64,000 bases of DNA from an uncultured Sulfitobacter sp. (GTDB taxonomy: Bacteria; Pseudomonadota; Alphaproteobacteria; Rhodobacterales; Rhodobacteraceae). Positions 1-8,728 of this stretch are shown one piece after another. The stretch is taken from assembly GCA_905182645.1 (NCBI GenBank), contig CAJJCJ010000011.1, positions 1 to 64,000 of the forward strand, in the 5' to 3' direction. The position numbers were made by a program, and so were the translations under genes. The first letter of the stretch is position 1. Each line of letters starts with the position of its first letter. The notes below the pieces were generated by a model. The model was not told where the DNA came from, made no database searches, and was given only the letters and a program-made list of their open reading frames with translations.

Positions 1-47
1 GCTCTCAGTCTGTTACACGGCTTCCTCCATGCCAAGCACTGAAAGTA

Positions 48-1350
48 TCAATTAATAGTCGGTATATTTATGTTGGGAAGACCAAGAGAGGGTATAATTT
101 GATTAATCATGCGATTCCAGTTTGTGATGGGCTGCGTTCCCACGAAGACAACGTCCTTGGGCCTTAGTTCAAGGCGTGTCGCAAGAAGGAAGTTGGCCGC
201 ATTTTTAGCATCGAGGTGCAGGGCCGTAATCGGTGCAAAGTTTTCTAGGTCGCCCCCCCCCCTTAGAACATAAATCTGTTGAGGATTTCCCGTCAAAGAT
301 GACACCCCACCGCTACTCTCTAATAATGCATCTGCAAGGACTGCCTTATGCTCGAAGGGTAATGTATAACGCGACTGCTGAAGTACTTCACCAATGATGT
401 AAACATATTCCCTGGCAATGCTTCCATTATTCATCCTGGAAAGGAGGCTGCTAGCATATTTGCTTGGTCCTAGTTTGTGATTCAAGCTCTCCCAATCTTT
501 TTGCCCTAGCCTCCTGACGGAGACCTAAAATTCTGTCATATTCAACGCTAGCATTCACAACAATAGTGTCACCATCTTTAAGCAATATTCTGTTAGTATC
601 ACTCTGGTTATATATTTCAGGACCAAAAATTTGGTAGATTGAGCCGTTTCGATAAAGCCTAACGATAATAAAGGATGCATCGCTAATCGCGAAACCACCG
701 CTGTCGTATATAGCATCATCCAAGTATAGAGGTTGCAAAGTAAGTGGCAATATTCCTGGTGATATTACGTTACCACTGATAGAAATTTTTTGAGAGTTAA
801 ATTCAGTAATTTCAATGCTGAACGATGGAGCCACACCCGCTGCAAGAAGTCGTTGATAGACAGCGGATTCAGCTTCCTGAAGTGTTAAACCGCCGATAAC
901 AACGCGACCAATGTCAGGAATTGAGACAGATCCGTCATCCTGAACCCTGTATCCCCGTTGACTGTTTTGTGATGCAATAAGGCCATTCAACACATCACCG
1001 AGGCTCTCCTTCAGCTGCATGTTCAGAGTTAAAACATCACCAACACCAATCATATAGGTCATAGGTTCCAGCTCAGGCATACGCCACTCCATAACGCCAT
1101 CGAGCCTTTGGGGGGCAAAAAGTGAATCCTGAAGTTTATAATTATTTTCTTCCAAGTCATCAGTAGATGCAAAAGCACCTGGCCAACTCAGAGGTGTATA
1201 AGGCGAGCTATTCGCCTCCAGAACTGTCTCCGGTGTCAGGTGAACGACACGAATATTCGCGCTAGCGTCGTCGCGCACGGAGGTGGGCTGATACGCAATA
1301 CCGCATCCAGTCAGTATGAGTGCAATACAGACTAATATTGCGCGTTTCAT
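48..1350 (-). pseudogene. Wza-like polysaccharide export lipoprotein, frameshifted
   Basis: Outer-membrane polysaccharide export protein (Wza/KpsD type), which forms the exit channel for capsule or exopolysaccharide. The start at 1350 has a GGAAGG ribosome site and gives a lipoprotein signal with lipobox LTGC (Cys16). The N-terminal part (to 451) carries the Poly_export and first SLBB-like segments (GVGDVLTLN, PDIGRVVIGGLT, ISGNVISPGILPL). The C-terminal part (485 down to 48) is in another frame and has the second SLBB segment (AREYVYIIGEV, QQIYVLRGGG) and the usual tail (LRPKDVVFVGTQPITNW). The two halves overlap around 451-485, so one indel, possibly with loss of some coiled-coil residues, splits the gene. 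A run of ten C (ten G on the coding strand, 252-261) lies in the second half. It sits downstream of the Wzc-like kinase, its usual partner. Broken gene or sequencing error; family call secure. Confidence 0.85.
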
Positions 1351-1456
1351 AGACCTTCCAACTAAATTCTGTGTTGATCCGTTATCCACGTATTTGTGTC
1401 TGTTGAAATCTACCACGACAGCGCCAAGCGCCACCCAACGGTTTTTCTGGCTGTAT

Positions 1457-3586
1457 TCAGCTTTCATAATATTCAGATCTGTATGCGCCGTATCCATATG
1501 AGCCTGTATAACCATAAGTCTTTGTCTTGCGTGAGTCGATTTGGTTCAAAACCAGCCCGATTGTGTTGACGCCGATGCTTGAAAGCATATCAAGGCCTTG
1601 ATCCACCTGCGCGCAGCTGGTTTTGTTCCACTCAACAACGTAAATATTGGCGTCACTAATGGCACCGATCAAGCGAGCATCTGGAACCGCCAGAACAGGG
1701 GGGGAGTCTATTATTATATAATCATAATATTCACGGAGTTCAGTAAGAAGTTCGGAGAAGCGTTGAGACGCGAAGATGTCAGCGGCGTTCTTATCGCTTC
1801 TAGAGGCAGTGAGAATATCAAATCCAAACTCTTCAACATAGAGGCTCACTTCTTTCCACTTCTTATCACCCGCCACAAGATCGAGGAGGGCAACTGTATT
1901 GTTCCTATCAATTTCGACTGAGTGAACACGTCTCCTGATATCAGCTTCGATTAAAAGAATGCGTTTACCAAGGCCAACCATGTTCTGAGCGAGGGCAAAA
2001 GAGAGTATTGTCTTGCCCTCTTTCGGAACCGAAGACGTCAACATGATGACTTGTTTAACTTGATTTAGGTTAGACATGATAATGGATGTGCGGAGATTGC
2101 GAACGGCCTCCGAAACCAATGATTCGGGCTTAGTCTTGAGGTAGGAAATGACATTCTTTCTTTCCCTAACAGGAATGAGGGGCACGGCCGCCAGAACGCT
2201 GTAGCCGCTTTGGTCACGCAACTCGTTTACCGATCGATAGCCTGAAAAGCGCAATTCCCAAAAGAGCACAAGACTGGCACCCATCATCAACCCAATAGCG
2301 CCACCATAAGATAGAATTTGGCTTTTTATTGGACTGGACGGACCGCTTTGGATTGCGGTGGAAAGAAGGCGCCCGTCGGCAGCTTCGAGTCCCAGTTGAA
2401 CATTCATCTCGAGTAGACGCGTGAAAAAGCTTTCATAGAGGAGGCGAGCAGCATCTGTCTCACGCTCAAGCTGCTGAAGGACAATCAGTTCTTGGGACTG
2501 CCGCTCGATCTGTTTCGCAAGGAGAGACTCAGATGCTTCAAGAGCTGACAACTGCGCCTGTTCTCGCTCTGCCTCCACCTCGTTGTCGAGCATAAAAAGC
2601 TCTACTTGCAAATTGAGGCCGTCTAGAGATATCTGATTATTGCGATACTCAGAAATCGCACGGTTTAGGCGAAAGTCATCTGCATGATTGATGAGGGCTT
2701 CCAGATTACCGGCTTCTCTAAATGATAGGAGAACTGTCTGGGTTTCCGCTTTCTCTACAAAAGTCTCAGCTTTCTCCCACAGGCGCGTGCGCAGATCACG
2801 AAGTTGAATTTCTTGTGACTTAAGAACATCGGGATTGACAAGTTCTGACTGACTGGAAAAATTAGCCAGTTCTGTCTTCAATTCCTCGAAGTCGTGCTTC
2901 AATTCAGATGTACGCCTGGAGAGAAACTCTGTGGCGCTTGCGAGTGCATCCAATTTAATTTGGATCTGGTTTTCAATGTACAGCGTCGCCATTTTGTTAG
3001 CAATGAGAGCAGACAGAGCAGCTTCAGTCGTCGTGACTGAAATATTGATTACCCGCGTGTTCTTAGTATTTGAGAATGCCATAGTATTGAGCACAGAATT
3101 GATCACAATTAAACGGACTTCCTCAGGAGATCGAGGTGTTTTTGGTTTTTCTGACGCCACACCAAAGAGTGTGGAGAGTTGCGTTCTAATTTGACTGGAC
3201 AGTCGAGGCTCTCGCAAGAGTGGACTGAAGGCGGGTTGGTTAATGAGGTCAAGCGAATCCACGAGTTTTCCAACAAGTTCGCGCGACCGTAAAACCTCGA
3301 GCTCAGTGTTGATACCCGAGTCTGTTATTGGTCCATTCGACATGAGGCTTTCGATGTCAGTGAGTATTTTTTCGGGCTGGTGCTCTTTTAGTGCAATCTT
3401 TGCGGTCGCAGGATATAAAGGAACGGCAACGTGCCTGACATAAAAATCTGCAACGCATACACCAAAAAGAACAAATGCCAGTACTGTCCATTTACCCCGC
3501 CACAGTGAGGCGGCGAGTTTCACTAAGTCAATTTCTCGATCAGAAATTCTTTGAGTTGGAGTGTGGTTGGGGTTGTAGGAATTCAA
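1457..3586 (-). CDS. Wzc/ExoP-like polysaccharide co-polymerase and tyrosine autokinase
   Basis: Inner-membrane chain-length regulator and bacterial tyrosine kinase for exopolysaccharide assembly. The 709 residues follow the family order: Wzz domain with TM1 (about 33-50), long periplasmic coiled coil (about 205-400), TM2 (about 425-443), then cytoplasmic kinase domain with Walker A (SSVPKEGKT, 518-526), Walker A' (LLIEADIRRR, about 544-553) and Walker B (YDYIIIDSPP, 621-630). The C-terminus has seven tyrosines between residues 691 and 707, the usual autophosphorylation cluster. The start is a TTG whose TTGA overlaps the stop of the upstream nucleotidyltransferase, suggesting translational coupling; a later ATG cannot be excluded. 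It lies 106 bp upstream of the Wza-like gene on the same strand, so the three form one operon. Confidence 0.9.
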   Translation of the reverse strand: MNSYNPNHTPTQRISDREIDLVKLAASLWRGKWTVLAFVLFGVCVADFYVRHVAVPLYPATAKIALKEHQPEKILTDIESLMSNGPITDSGINTELEVLRSRELVGKLVDSLDLINQPAFSPLLREPRLSSQIRTQLSTLFGVASEKPKTPRSPEEVRLIVINSVLNTMAFSNTKNTRVINISVTTTEAALSALIANKMATLYIENQIQIKLDALASATEFLSRRTSELKHDFEELKTELANFSSQSELVNPDVLKSQEIQLRDLRTRLWEKAETFVEKAETQTVLLSFREAGNLEALINHADDFRLNRAISEYRNNQISLDGLNLQVELFMLDNEVEAEREQAQLSALEASESLLAKQIERQSQELIVLQQLERETDAARLLYESFFTRLLEMNVQLGLEAADGRLLSTAIQSGPSSPIKSQILSYGGAIGLMMGASLVLFWELRFSGYRSVNELRDQSGYSVLAAVPLIPVRERKNVISYLKTKPESLVSEAVRNLRTSIIMSNLNQVKQVIMLTSSVPKEGKTILSFALAQNMVGLGKRILLIEADIRRRVHSVEIDRNNTVALLDLVAGDKKWKEVSLYVEEFGFDILTASRSDKNAADIFASQRFSELLTELREYYDYIIIDSPPVLAVPDARLIGAISDANIYVVEWNKTSCAQVDQGLDMLSSIGVNTIGLVLNQIDSRKTKTYGYTGSYGYGAYRSEYYES

Positions 3587-4665
3587 CTGGAATTAGCCTT
3601 GACCATTTCTTCTATGAAACCTGCAACGCGACCAGATTTGCGTGCCTCATCGGTTTTTTGAAAGCTCAGAATCAAGCCCGTCTGATCTTTATCTTTATCC
3701 AAACAGTTTGATATTAAATTGTTTGGAGTTAAGCCGCCAAGGTCCATCTCTGCATAGCTGTCAGATATGTTTTCAGCATTGGTTACATTACCACGGGGCT
3801 TTGAAAGCTGTAACGCTGCTGGACGTTCAACAAGATTTTTTTTCTTGGCGAAGTTCTTTTGATTAGTTTCACCGAGCCAGCCCATATCGAGAGCCACCCT
3901 GCCTGGAGATCCCACCGGTACGCCCTGCCGTTCTGTGAGTGTTCGTACAAAATTTCCTGCGTCAAGCAAGCTGTCATGGGTGCCAGCGTCCATCCAAGCA
4001 AAGTCACTGCCCATCCTCTGTACGCTAAGCGCGCCATCGCACAGATAGCTTTCCAATAGGCTGGTGATCTCCAGCTCACCGCGGGCCGAAGGCCACACAT
4101 TCTTGGCGCGTTCGGGTGCTGTCTCATCCACGAAATACAGCCCGGTCACCGCATGGTTTGAAGGCGGCACGGACGGTTTTTCAACGATGTGCTGCACCAC
4201 ACCATCACTGTCGAAATCAACTACGCCATAGCGCTCAGGATCGGCCACTTGGTAGGTGAAAATAGTGGAACCACGCGAAGTCCTATCCGCTTCTAGCAGG
4301 AGGTTGGGGAGGCCGCAGCCACAGAAGATATTATCTCCCAGCACCATTGCCGCTGGGGCACCGGCCAGAAACTGCTCGGCCAGGATAAAGGCCTGTGCCA
4401 GACCGTCGGGGCTGGGTTGCACTTTATACTGCAGCGAGATGCCCCACTGGCTACCATCGCCCAAGACGCGTTGAAACTGATCTGCATCATTGGGAGTTGT
4501 GATAACCATGACCTCGCGGATACCAGCCATCATCAGCACGGTCAGAGGGTAATAGACCATCGGCTTGTCGTAGATCGGCAGCAGTTGTTTCGACACACCC
4601 TTTGTAACGGGATGAAGCCGTGTGCCAGAGCCGCCGGCAAGAATGATGCCCTTTCTTTGTGTCAC
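3583..4665 (-). CDS. rfbA: Glucose-1-phosphate thymidylyltransferase with unusual C-terminus
   Basis: RmlA/RfbA makes dTDP-glucose from dTTP and glucose-1-phosphate, first step of dTDP-rhamnose supply for surface polysaccharide. The nucleotidyltransferase core is intact: GGSGTRLHPVT (11-21), KQLLPIYDKPM (26-36), LGDNIF with the metal-binding Asp (109-114), GLYFVD, and SDFAWMDAGTHDSLLDA (220-236). The family is about 290 residues and ends in a short helical region; here similarity stops near residue 265, and about 95 AT-richer residues follow (LVERPAALQLSKP...EEMVKANSS) that I cannot assign. The start is GTG. It overlaps the downstream Wzc-like gene by four bases. No rmlB, C or D genes are in the window. 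Confidence 0.85.
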   Translation of the reverse strand: MTQRKGIILAGGSGTRLHPVTKGVSKQLLPIYDKPMVYYPLTVLMMAGIREVMVITTPNDADQFQRVLGDGSQWGISLQYKVQPSPDGLAQAFILAEQFLAGAPAAMVLGDNIFCGCGLPNLLLEADRTSRGSTIFTYQVADPERYGVVDFDSDGVVQHIVEKPSVPPSNHAVTGLYFVDETAPERAKNVWPSARGELEITSLLESYLCDGALSVQRMGSDFAWMDAGTHDSLLDAGNFVRTLTERQGVPVGSPGRVALDMGWLGETNQKNFAKKKNLVERPAALQLSKPRGNVTNAENISDSYAEMDLGGLTPNNLISNCLDKDKDQTGLILSFQKTDEARKSGRVAGFIEEMVKANSS

Positions 4666-4870
4666 TCACAACGATCCAGCAAATTTTGTGTTAAGTTTGC
4701 CATATCGTTTTACTTTTCCCGGGCACCCACAAGCTGAACTGCTTTTACAATACAATTCCACTCGTAATCTTTGTAATCTACGGTCCGGTCAGGTAGCCAA
4801 CGACAAAAAAGAAGACGATCACTATATCAGAAAGGATAGGCCTTACTACCAAAGCGTATTTATTTTACGA

Positions 4871-7417
4871 TCATTGGGTGAAATCGAAAAACGCAGCTTT
4901 TGACTGCTGGGCAACATCCCGAAGGCTTTGAATGCTAATAGTCAAATCTGTCATGTCGCCTTCAAGAGTATGGCATTCCAGTTGATCGAGTGGCGTTTCC
5001 AGCAAGTTTTGCCCCAACAACAGAGCGGCTCCTTTAATTTTGTGAGTGGCCTCCACTAGTGCGACATGATCCATGGTAAACACACCGTCGATGGACTGTT
5101 GGATAAATACGTCCAATTCTTCAAAAAAAACTTCACCAATGCGCAAAACTTTCTCACGGCCAAGGGTTTTTAATAAATCAGTTAGCACCCCTGAAAACTC
5201 ATCAATAACTTCACATTGGTTATTAGGAAAAATATCAGAAATAATTTGTCGCAAAGTCTCAGCGCGAATTGGTTTGGTGAAAAAACAATTCATACCAGAA
5301 TTTTTTGCTTTTTCACCGAAATTGTCACTGCTGTGCGCTGTTAGCCCAACAATACATGACTTTGAATTCAGCCTACTATCAGTACGAATTCTGTGGGTTG
5401 CTTCAATGCCACCCATAAATGGCATGTTAATATCCATGAAGATGATATCAAATAATTGAATGTCAGCGCGGTCTATGGCTTCTAAACCGTTATTGGCTCT
5501 CAAAACAGAATGCCCCATGTTTTCAAGCATATCAGTAAGAACTTCGCCATTAATATCGTTATCTTCAACCACCAAAGCATTCAAGGCTGGATGTTTTTTC
5601 TTTGGAATTTCAGATTCTTCCGGAATCGGAATGTTAGTTTTTCTCACTCTTTTCAATGGTAAATTTAGTGTAAACTGCGCCCCTTTTCCAATATCACTTT
5701 TTACCTTAATGTCGCCTCCCATAAGACGAGCAATTTTACGAGAAATAGGAAGACCCATTCCATCGCTCCGAGTTTGGCGTTGGTCGCTATGAGGAATGGC
5801 TAAATAATCGTCAAAAATCTTTTCCTGATTTTCAAGAGCTATACCCAAGCCCGTGTCAGTGATTATAAAGTTCACAAATGAAGATTCAGGGTCATCACTT
5901 TCAGTAATTGATAGGCTGATATTACCTTGATCCGTAAATTTAATGGCATTGCCCAATAGGTTGGTCAATATTTGTCTAATTCTAGCGCCGTCACCCAAAA
6001 AATTTGAGTTTATACTATTTCCAAATTGCAGCCTCAGTTCTAAATTTTTCTCGCAGGCAAGTAGTTTGAGCACCTCAATCAAAGTTTTAGCTAAGTCATG
6101 CAAATCAAATTCTTCAGAAGATAATTCTAATTTACCAACATCGATACGTGTGATGTCTAGCGCTTCATTTATGTGGTCGAGCAAAACTTTACTCGAAGAT
6201 GTTGCCAACTTAAGATAATGGCTTTGTTTTTCCGTAAGATTAGTTGTCTTGAGCAAATCCATGACACCAACTATGCCAGCCAGAGGGGTACGCATTTCAT
6301 GGCTCATTACCGCCAGAAATTGAGACTTAGCCTTGTCTGCACTCTCGGCACGATCACGCGCTGCAATTAATTCTTTCTCAGCTATTTTACGATCACTGAT
6401 ATCACGAATATAGACCATAAATATTGCATCATCATTACGTTTGACAAAAGTCATATTCAATTCAACTGGAAATTCTTCACCATTTTTTCGCTGCCCAGAC
6501 AATTCAACACGGGTGGGGTAGAGAACCTCTGAACTATCTTGCTCCAAGGCTTGGTCCATCGTATTTTTATACGCGTTACCAAGACCTTCTCGGAAGAAAA
6601 TTTCCTCCATAGTTTTCCCAATAATTTCTTCGCGATTCCACCCAAATACACCTTCCGCTGAACTATTGAATTCGATAATTTTACTGAAACCATCCGCTAT
6701 CACGATTGCATCCATGGAACCGGCTACAGTTGCCTCTAGTTGCCTAGAGGAGGTCGCAAGCGCAGCGGTACGCCCCATAGCAGACACCAGCATACGATCC
6801 ATTACAAGCAACAAGCAGGCCAACATAATTAAAAAAGAAATAGCAAAACCACCAGTCCATGTAAGCTGTCTGGAAAATTTCATCCGGCGGTCCAGCGATT
6901 GGTTTGCCGATAGTCTTTCGTCGATAAGTACAATTTGATCTAATACAAGCCGCGCTTTTTTAAGCGAAACTCGCAAGTTTTTGAGATCATAAACTGTTAT
7001 TTGATCAGGCTTTTCTGCAATGGCTAATGCAAGTGTCTCAAACTGAAGTAATGGACTTAATAAAGCCTGCCATTCTTCGCTGTCACTTAAATACGCTCTG
7101 CTATCATCATTTTTTATAACAAAAACCTTGCTAAGCGCAATGTTGAGGCTTTGTTGAACCCTATTTGTAGAAAAATCCTCATTTGCTATTTGTTCGGTCA
7201 AAATCGAATCTAAATCCGCCAAGTGAGATTTAGTTTGATAGCTATGCCAAACCTTAAAAGTGGCGCCATCAGAAACTGATAAATCTTGCAACTCCGAAAA
7301 TAATTTATTTGCCATGAGCGCGAGCAAGATGGTTAGCAAACAAAGACATAAAAAAACTAGGAAACGATACCCGCTTAAATCATTGCCTCTCGATACGGTT
7401 CTACGTTCCTCATTCAT
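4871..7417 (-). CDS. Hybrid sensor histidine kinase (TM-PAS-HisKA-HATPase-REC-HPt)
   Basis: Membrane sensor kinase with an internal phosphorelay. 848 residues: TM1 (about 17-37), a periplasmic helical sensor region (about 40-185), TM2 (about 187-208), PAS domain (about 226-345), HisKA with H-box SHEMRTPL (His373), HATPase_c with N box (LLGNAIKFTD) and G boxes (DTGLGI, GMGLPISRKIARLMGG), a receiver domain with DIIFMDINMP, and a C-terminal HPt domain (ATHKIKGAALLLG). All phosphorelay residues appear present. The gene is markedly AT-rich against the rest of the window. It follows a secreted molybdopterin-fold protein by 42 bp on the same strand, and a NarL-type regulator diverges from that pair, so the three probably form one signalling module. 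Signal unknown. Confidence 0.93.
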   Translation of the reverse strand: MNEERRTVSRGNDLSGYRFLVFLCLCLLTILLALMANKLFSELQDLSVSDGATFKVWHSYQTKSHLADLDSILTEQIANEDFSTNRVQQSLNIALSKVFVIKNDDSRAYLSDSEEWQALLSPLLQFETLALAIAEKPDQITVYDLKNLRVSLKKARLVLDQIVLIDERLSANQSLDRRMKFSRQLTWTGGFAISFLIMLACLLLVMDRMLVSAMGRTAALATSSRQLEATVAGSMDAIVIADGFSKIIEFNSSAEGVFGWNREEIIGKTMEEIFFREGLGNAYKNTMDQALEQDSSEVLYPTRVELSGQRKNGEEFPVELNMTFVKRNDDAIFMVYIRDISDRKIAEKELIAARDRAESADKAKSQFLAVMSHEMRTPLAGIVGVMDLLKTTNLTEKQSHYLKLATSSSKVLLDHINEALDITRIDVGKLELSSEEFDLHDLAKTLIEVLKLLACEKNLELRLQFGNSINSNFLGDGARIRQILTNLLGNAIKFTDQGNISLSITESDDPESSFVNFIITDTGLGIALENQEKIFDDYLAIPHSDQRQTRSDGMGLPISRKIARLMGGDIKVKSDIGKGAQFTLNLPLKRVRKTNIPIPEESEIPKKKHPALNALVVEDNDINGEVLTDMLENMGHSVLRANNGLEAIDRADIQLFDIIFMDINMPFMGGIEATHRIRTDSRLNSKSCIVGLTAHSSDNFGEKAKNSGMNCFFTKPIRAETLRQIISDIFPNNQCEVIDEFSGVLTDLLKTLGREKVLRIGEVFFEELDVFIQQSIDGVFTMDHVALVEATHKIKGAALLLGQNLLETPLDQLECHTLEGDMTDLTISIQSLRDVAQQSKAAFFDFTQ

Positions 7418-7459
7418 GTTGATACATTATGTCGTATTACAGCGTAAGACCAACTCATA

Positions 7460-7954
7460 TCAATCCACCACTCTTATATGCGTCAATTGCCAAATGCTGC
7501 GGGGGAAGTTAATTTCAGTTTGGTATTTTGGATCACTGTCATAGGGGAAGACTAACCAATAGGGCCCATTTTTACGGATAGGTATTATTTCACCATTTAT
7601 ACGTGTAGAAATTATTGGTGCATTATCTTCAAGATCGACTATCGGCCTAGAGACCACGTAACCATCAAGGGCTACCATCTCAACGTTGCTTCCCATAATT
7701 GCAAAATGCCTCAGTAGAGCTTTGAGTGAAACTCCTGAGAAATGTGATTCACCACTCAACCAAATAGTTCTTGTCGTAAATTCTGTTTGAGCTAAGGCGT
7801 CCAGTTCTTCTAAATTTAAGTAAATACTCTCCGACTGCAAAGCAGTCACTTGCAACGCATTTCCGTCCTGACCAAACGCCGGACCGATCGAGATAATAAG
7901 AAGTCCAAAAAATGTTGGGAACAAACGAATTTTAAACAACGATACTCTCTCCAA
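7460..7954 (-). CDS. Small secreted molybdopterin-binding-fold protein, cysteine-free
   Basis: 164 residues with a Sec signal peptide (about 1-28, cleavage likely after AFG). The mature part resembles the short periplasmic proteins of the oxidoreductase molybdopterin-binding (sulfite oxidase/YedY-like) fold: LSGESHFSGVSLKALL, VEMVALDGYVV, NGPYWLVFPYDSD and a C-terminal WQLTHIRV. The usual enzymes bind molybdenum through a cysteine; this protein has no cysteine at all, so cofactor-dependent catalysis is doubtful and a ligand-binding or sensory role is more plausible. It is the first gene of an operon with the hybrid histidine kinase 42 bp downstream, which suggests it supplies or modulates that kinase's periplasmic signal. 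Fold assignment is from motif recognition only. Confidence 0.7.
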   Translation of the reverse strand: MERVSLFKIRLFPTFFGLLIISIGPAFGQDGNALQVTALQSESIYLNLEELDALAQTEFTTRTIWLSGESHFSGVSLKALLRHFAIMGSNVEMVALDGYVVSRPIVDLEDNAPIISTRINGEIIPIRKNGPYWLVFPYDSDPKYQTEINFPRSIWQLTHIRVVD

Positions 7955-8093
7955 AATCCATCAAATAAGTAAACTAAAAATAAATACACTGGATAAGGCA
8001 TAAGAATAGTAACATATCTATAAGTATATATTATTGGATAATTTGATAAAATTTGTATTTCAATCAGGGTACAAGTTTGCCAACATACATGCT

Positions 8094-8711
8094 ATGAAGA
8101 ACATATTAATAGCCGACGATCATTTTTTAGTTCGCGACACCATAGCGGCTTATTTAAACACGATAGATGACTTTAAAGTATTCACAGCACACGATTTAGT
8201 CACCGCATTTGAAGTGATGGACGGACTGCAGTCTATTGATCTTTTGATACTTGATTATAGCATGCCTGGTATGAATGGGCTTAAAGGGCTAGAACGAGCA
8301 TGCAATTCGTATCCGGCCTGCAAAGTTGCGCTCATGTCTGGTGTTGCTAACCTTGACGTGGCAAATGAGGCCATGAAAAAAAATGCGCGAGGATTTATCC
8401 CCAAATCCTTGCCTGCCACCTCCTTCATTAATGCAATTAGGTTCATTTTATCGGGAGAGATATACTTTCCTTTTGACTATGGAACATCTAACTCAGGAGG
8501 GAGGGGTAATGGTCATTTTGCCAACCTCTCCGCACGTGAGATGCAAACACTCGAACAACTATGTTTGGGTCTGTCAAACAAAGAAATAGCACGGAACCTT
8601 GATATAAAAGAGGTCACGGTGAAACTTCACGTTAAGAACTTGTTTTCTAAGTTGGAGGTGTCAAATAGAACTCAAGCAGCATTATTGGCGAAAGAGCGAC
8701 ACCTCTTTTGA
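8094..8711 (+). CDS. NarL/FixJ-family response regulator
   Basis: Two-domain transcriptional regulator. Starting at the ATG at 8094 the protein opens directly with the receiver fold (MKNILIADDHFLVRD); an upstream in-frame TTG at 8034 would add 20 unlikely residues. Receiver residues seen: DD near the N-terminus, phospho-acceptor Asp in LLILDYSMPGMNG, and Lys in FIPKS. The C-terminal LuxR-type helix-turn-helix is clear (LSAREMQTLEQLCLGLSNKEIARNLDIKEVTVKLHVKN split across two helices). It is divergent from the molybdopterin-fold/kinase operon across a 139 bp AT-rich gap and is the likely phosphorylation target of the kinase's HPt domain (inference). It ends 17 bp from the convergent PAS-GGDEF-EAL gene. 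Confidence 0.93.
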   Translation: MKNILIADDHFLVRDTIAAYLNTIDDFKVFTAHDLVTAFEVMDGLQSIDLLILDYSMPGMNGLKGLERACNSYPACKVALMSGVANLDVANEAMKKNARGFIPKSLPATSFINAIRFILSGEIYFPFDYGTSNSGGRGNGHFANLSAREMQTLEQLCLGLSNKEIARNLDIKEVTVKLHVKNLFSKLEVSNRTQAALLAKERHLF

Positions 8712-8728
8712 CTGTCTGACGTCAGCAC

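Noticed and set aside
4666..4870. Possible promoter or small gene between the polysaccharide and kinase genes
   Set aside because: Only AT-rich sequence; no convincing box or frame.
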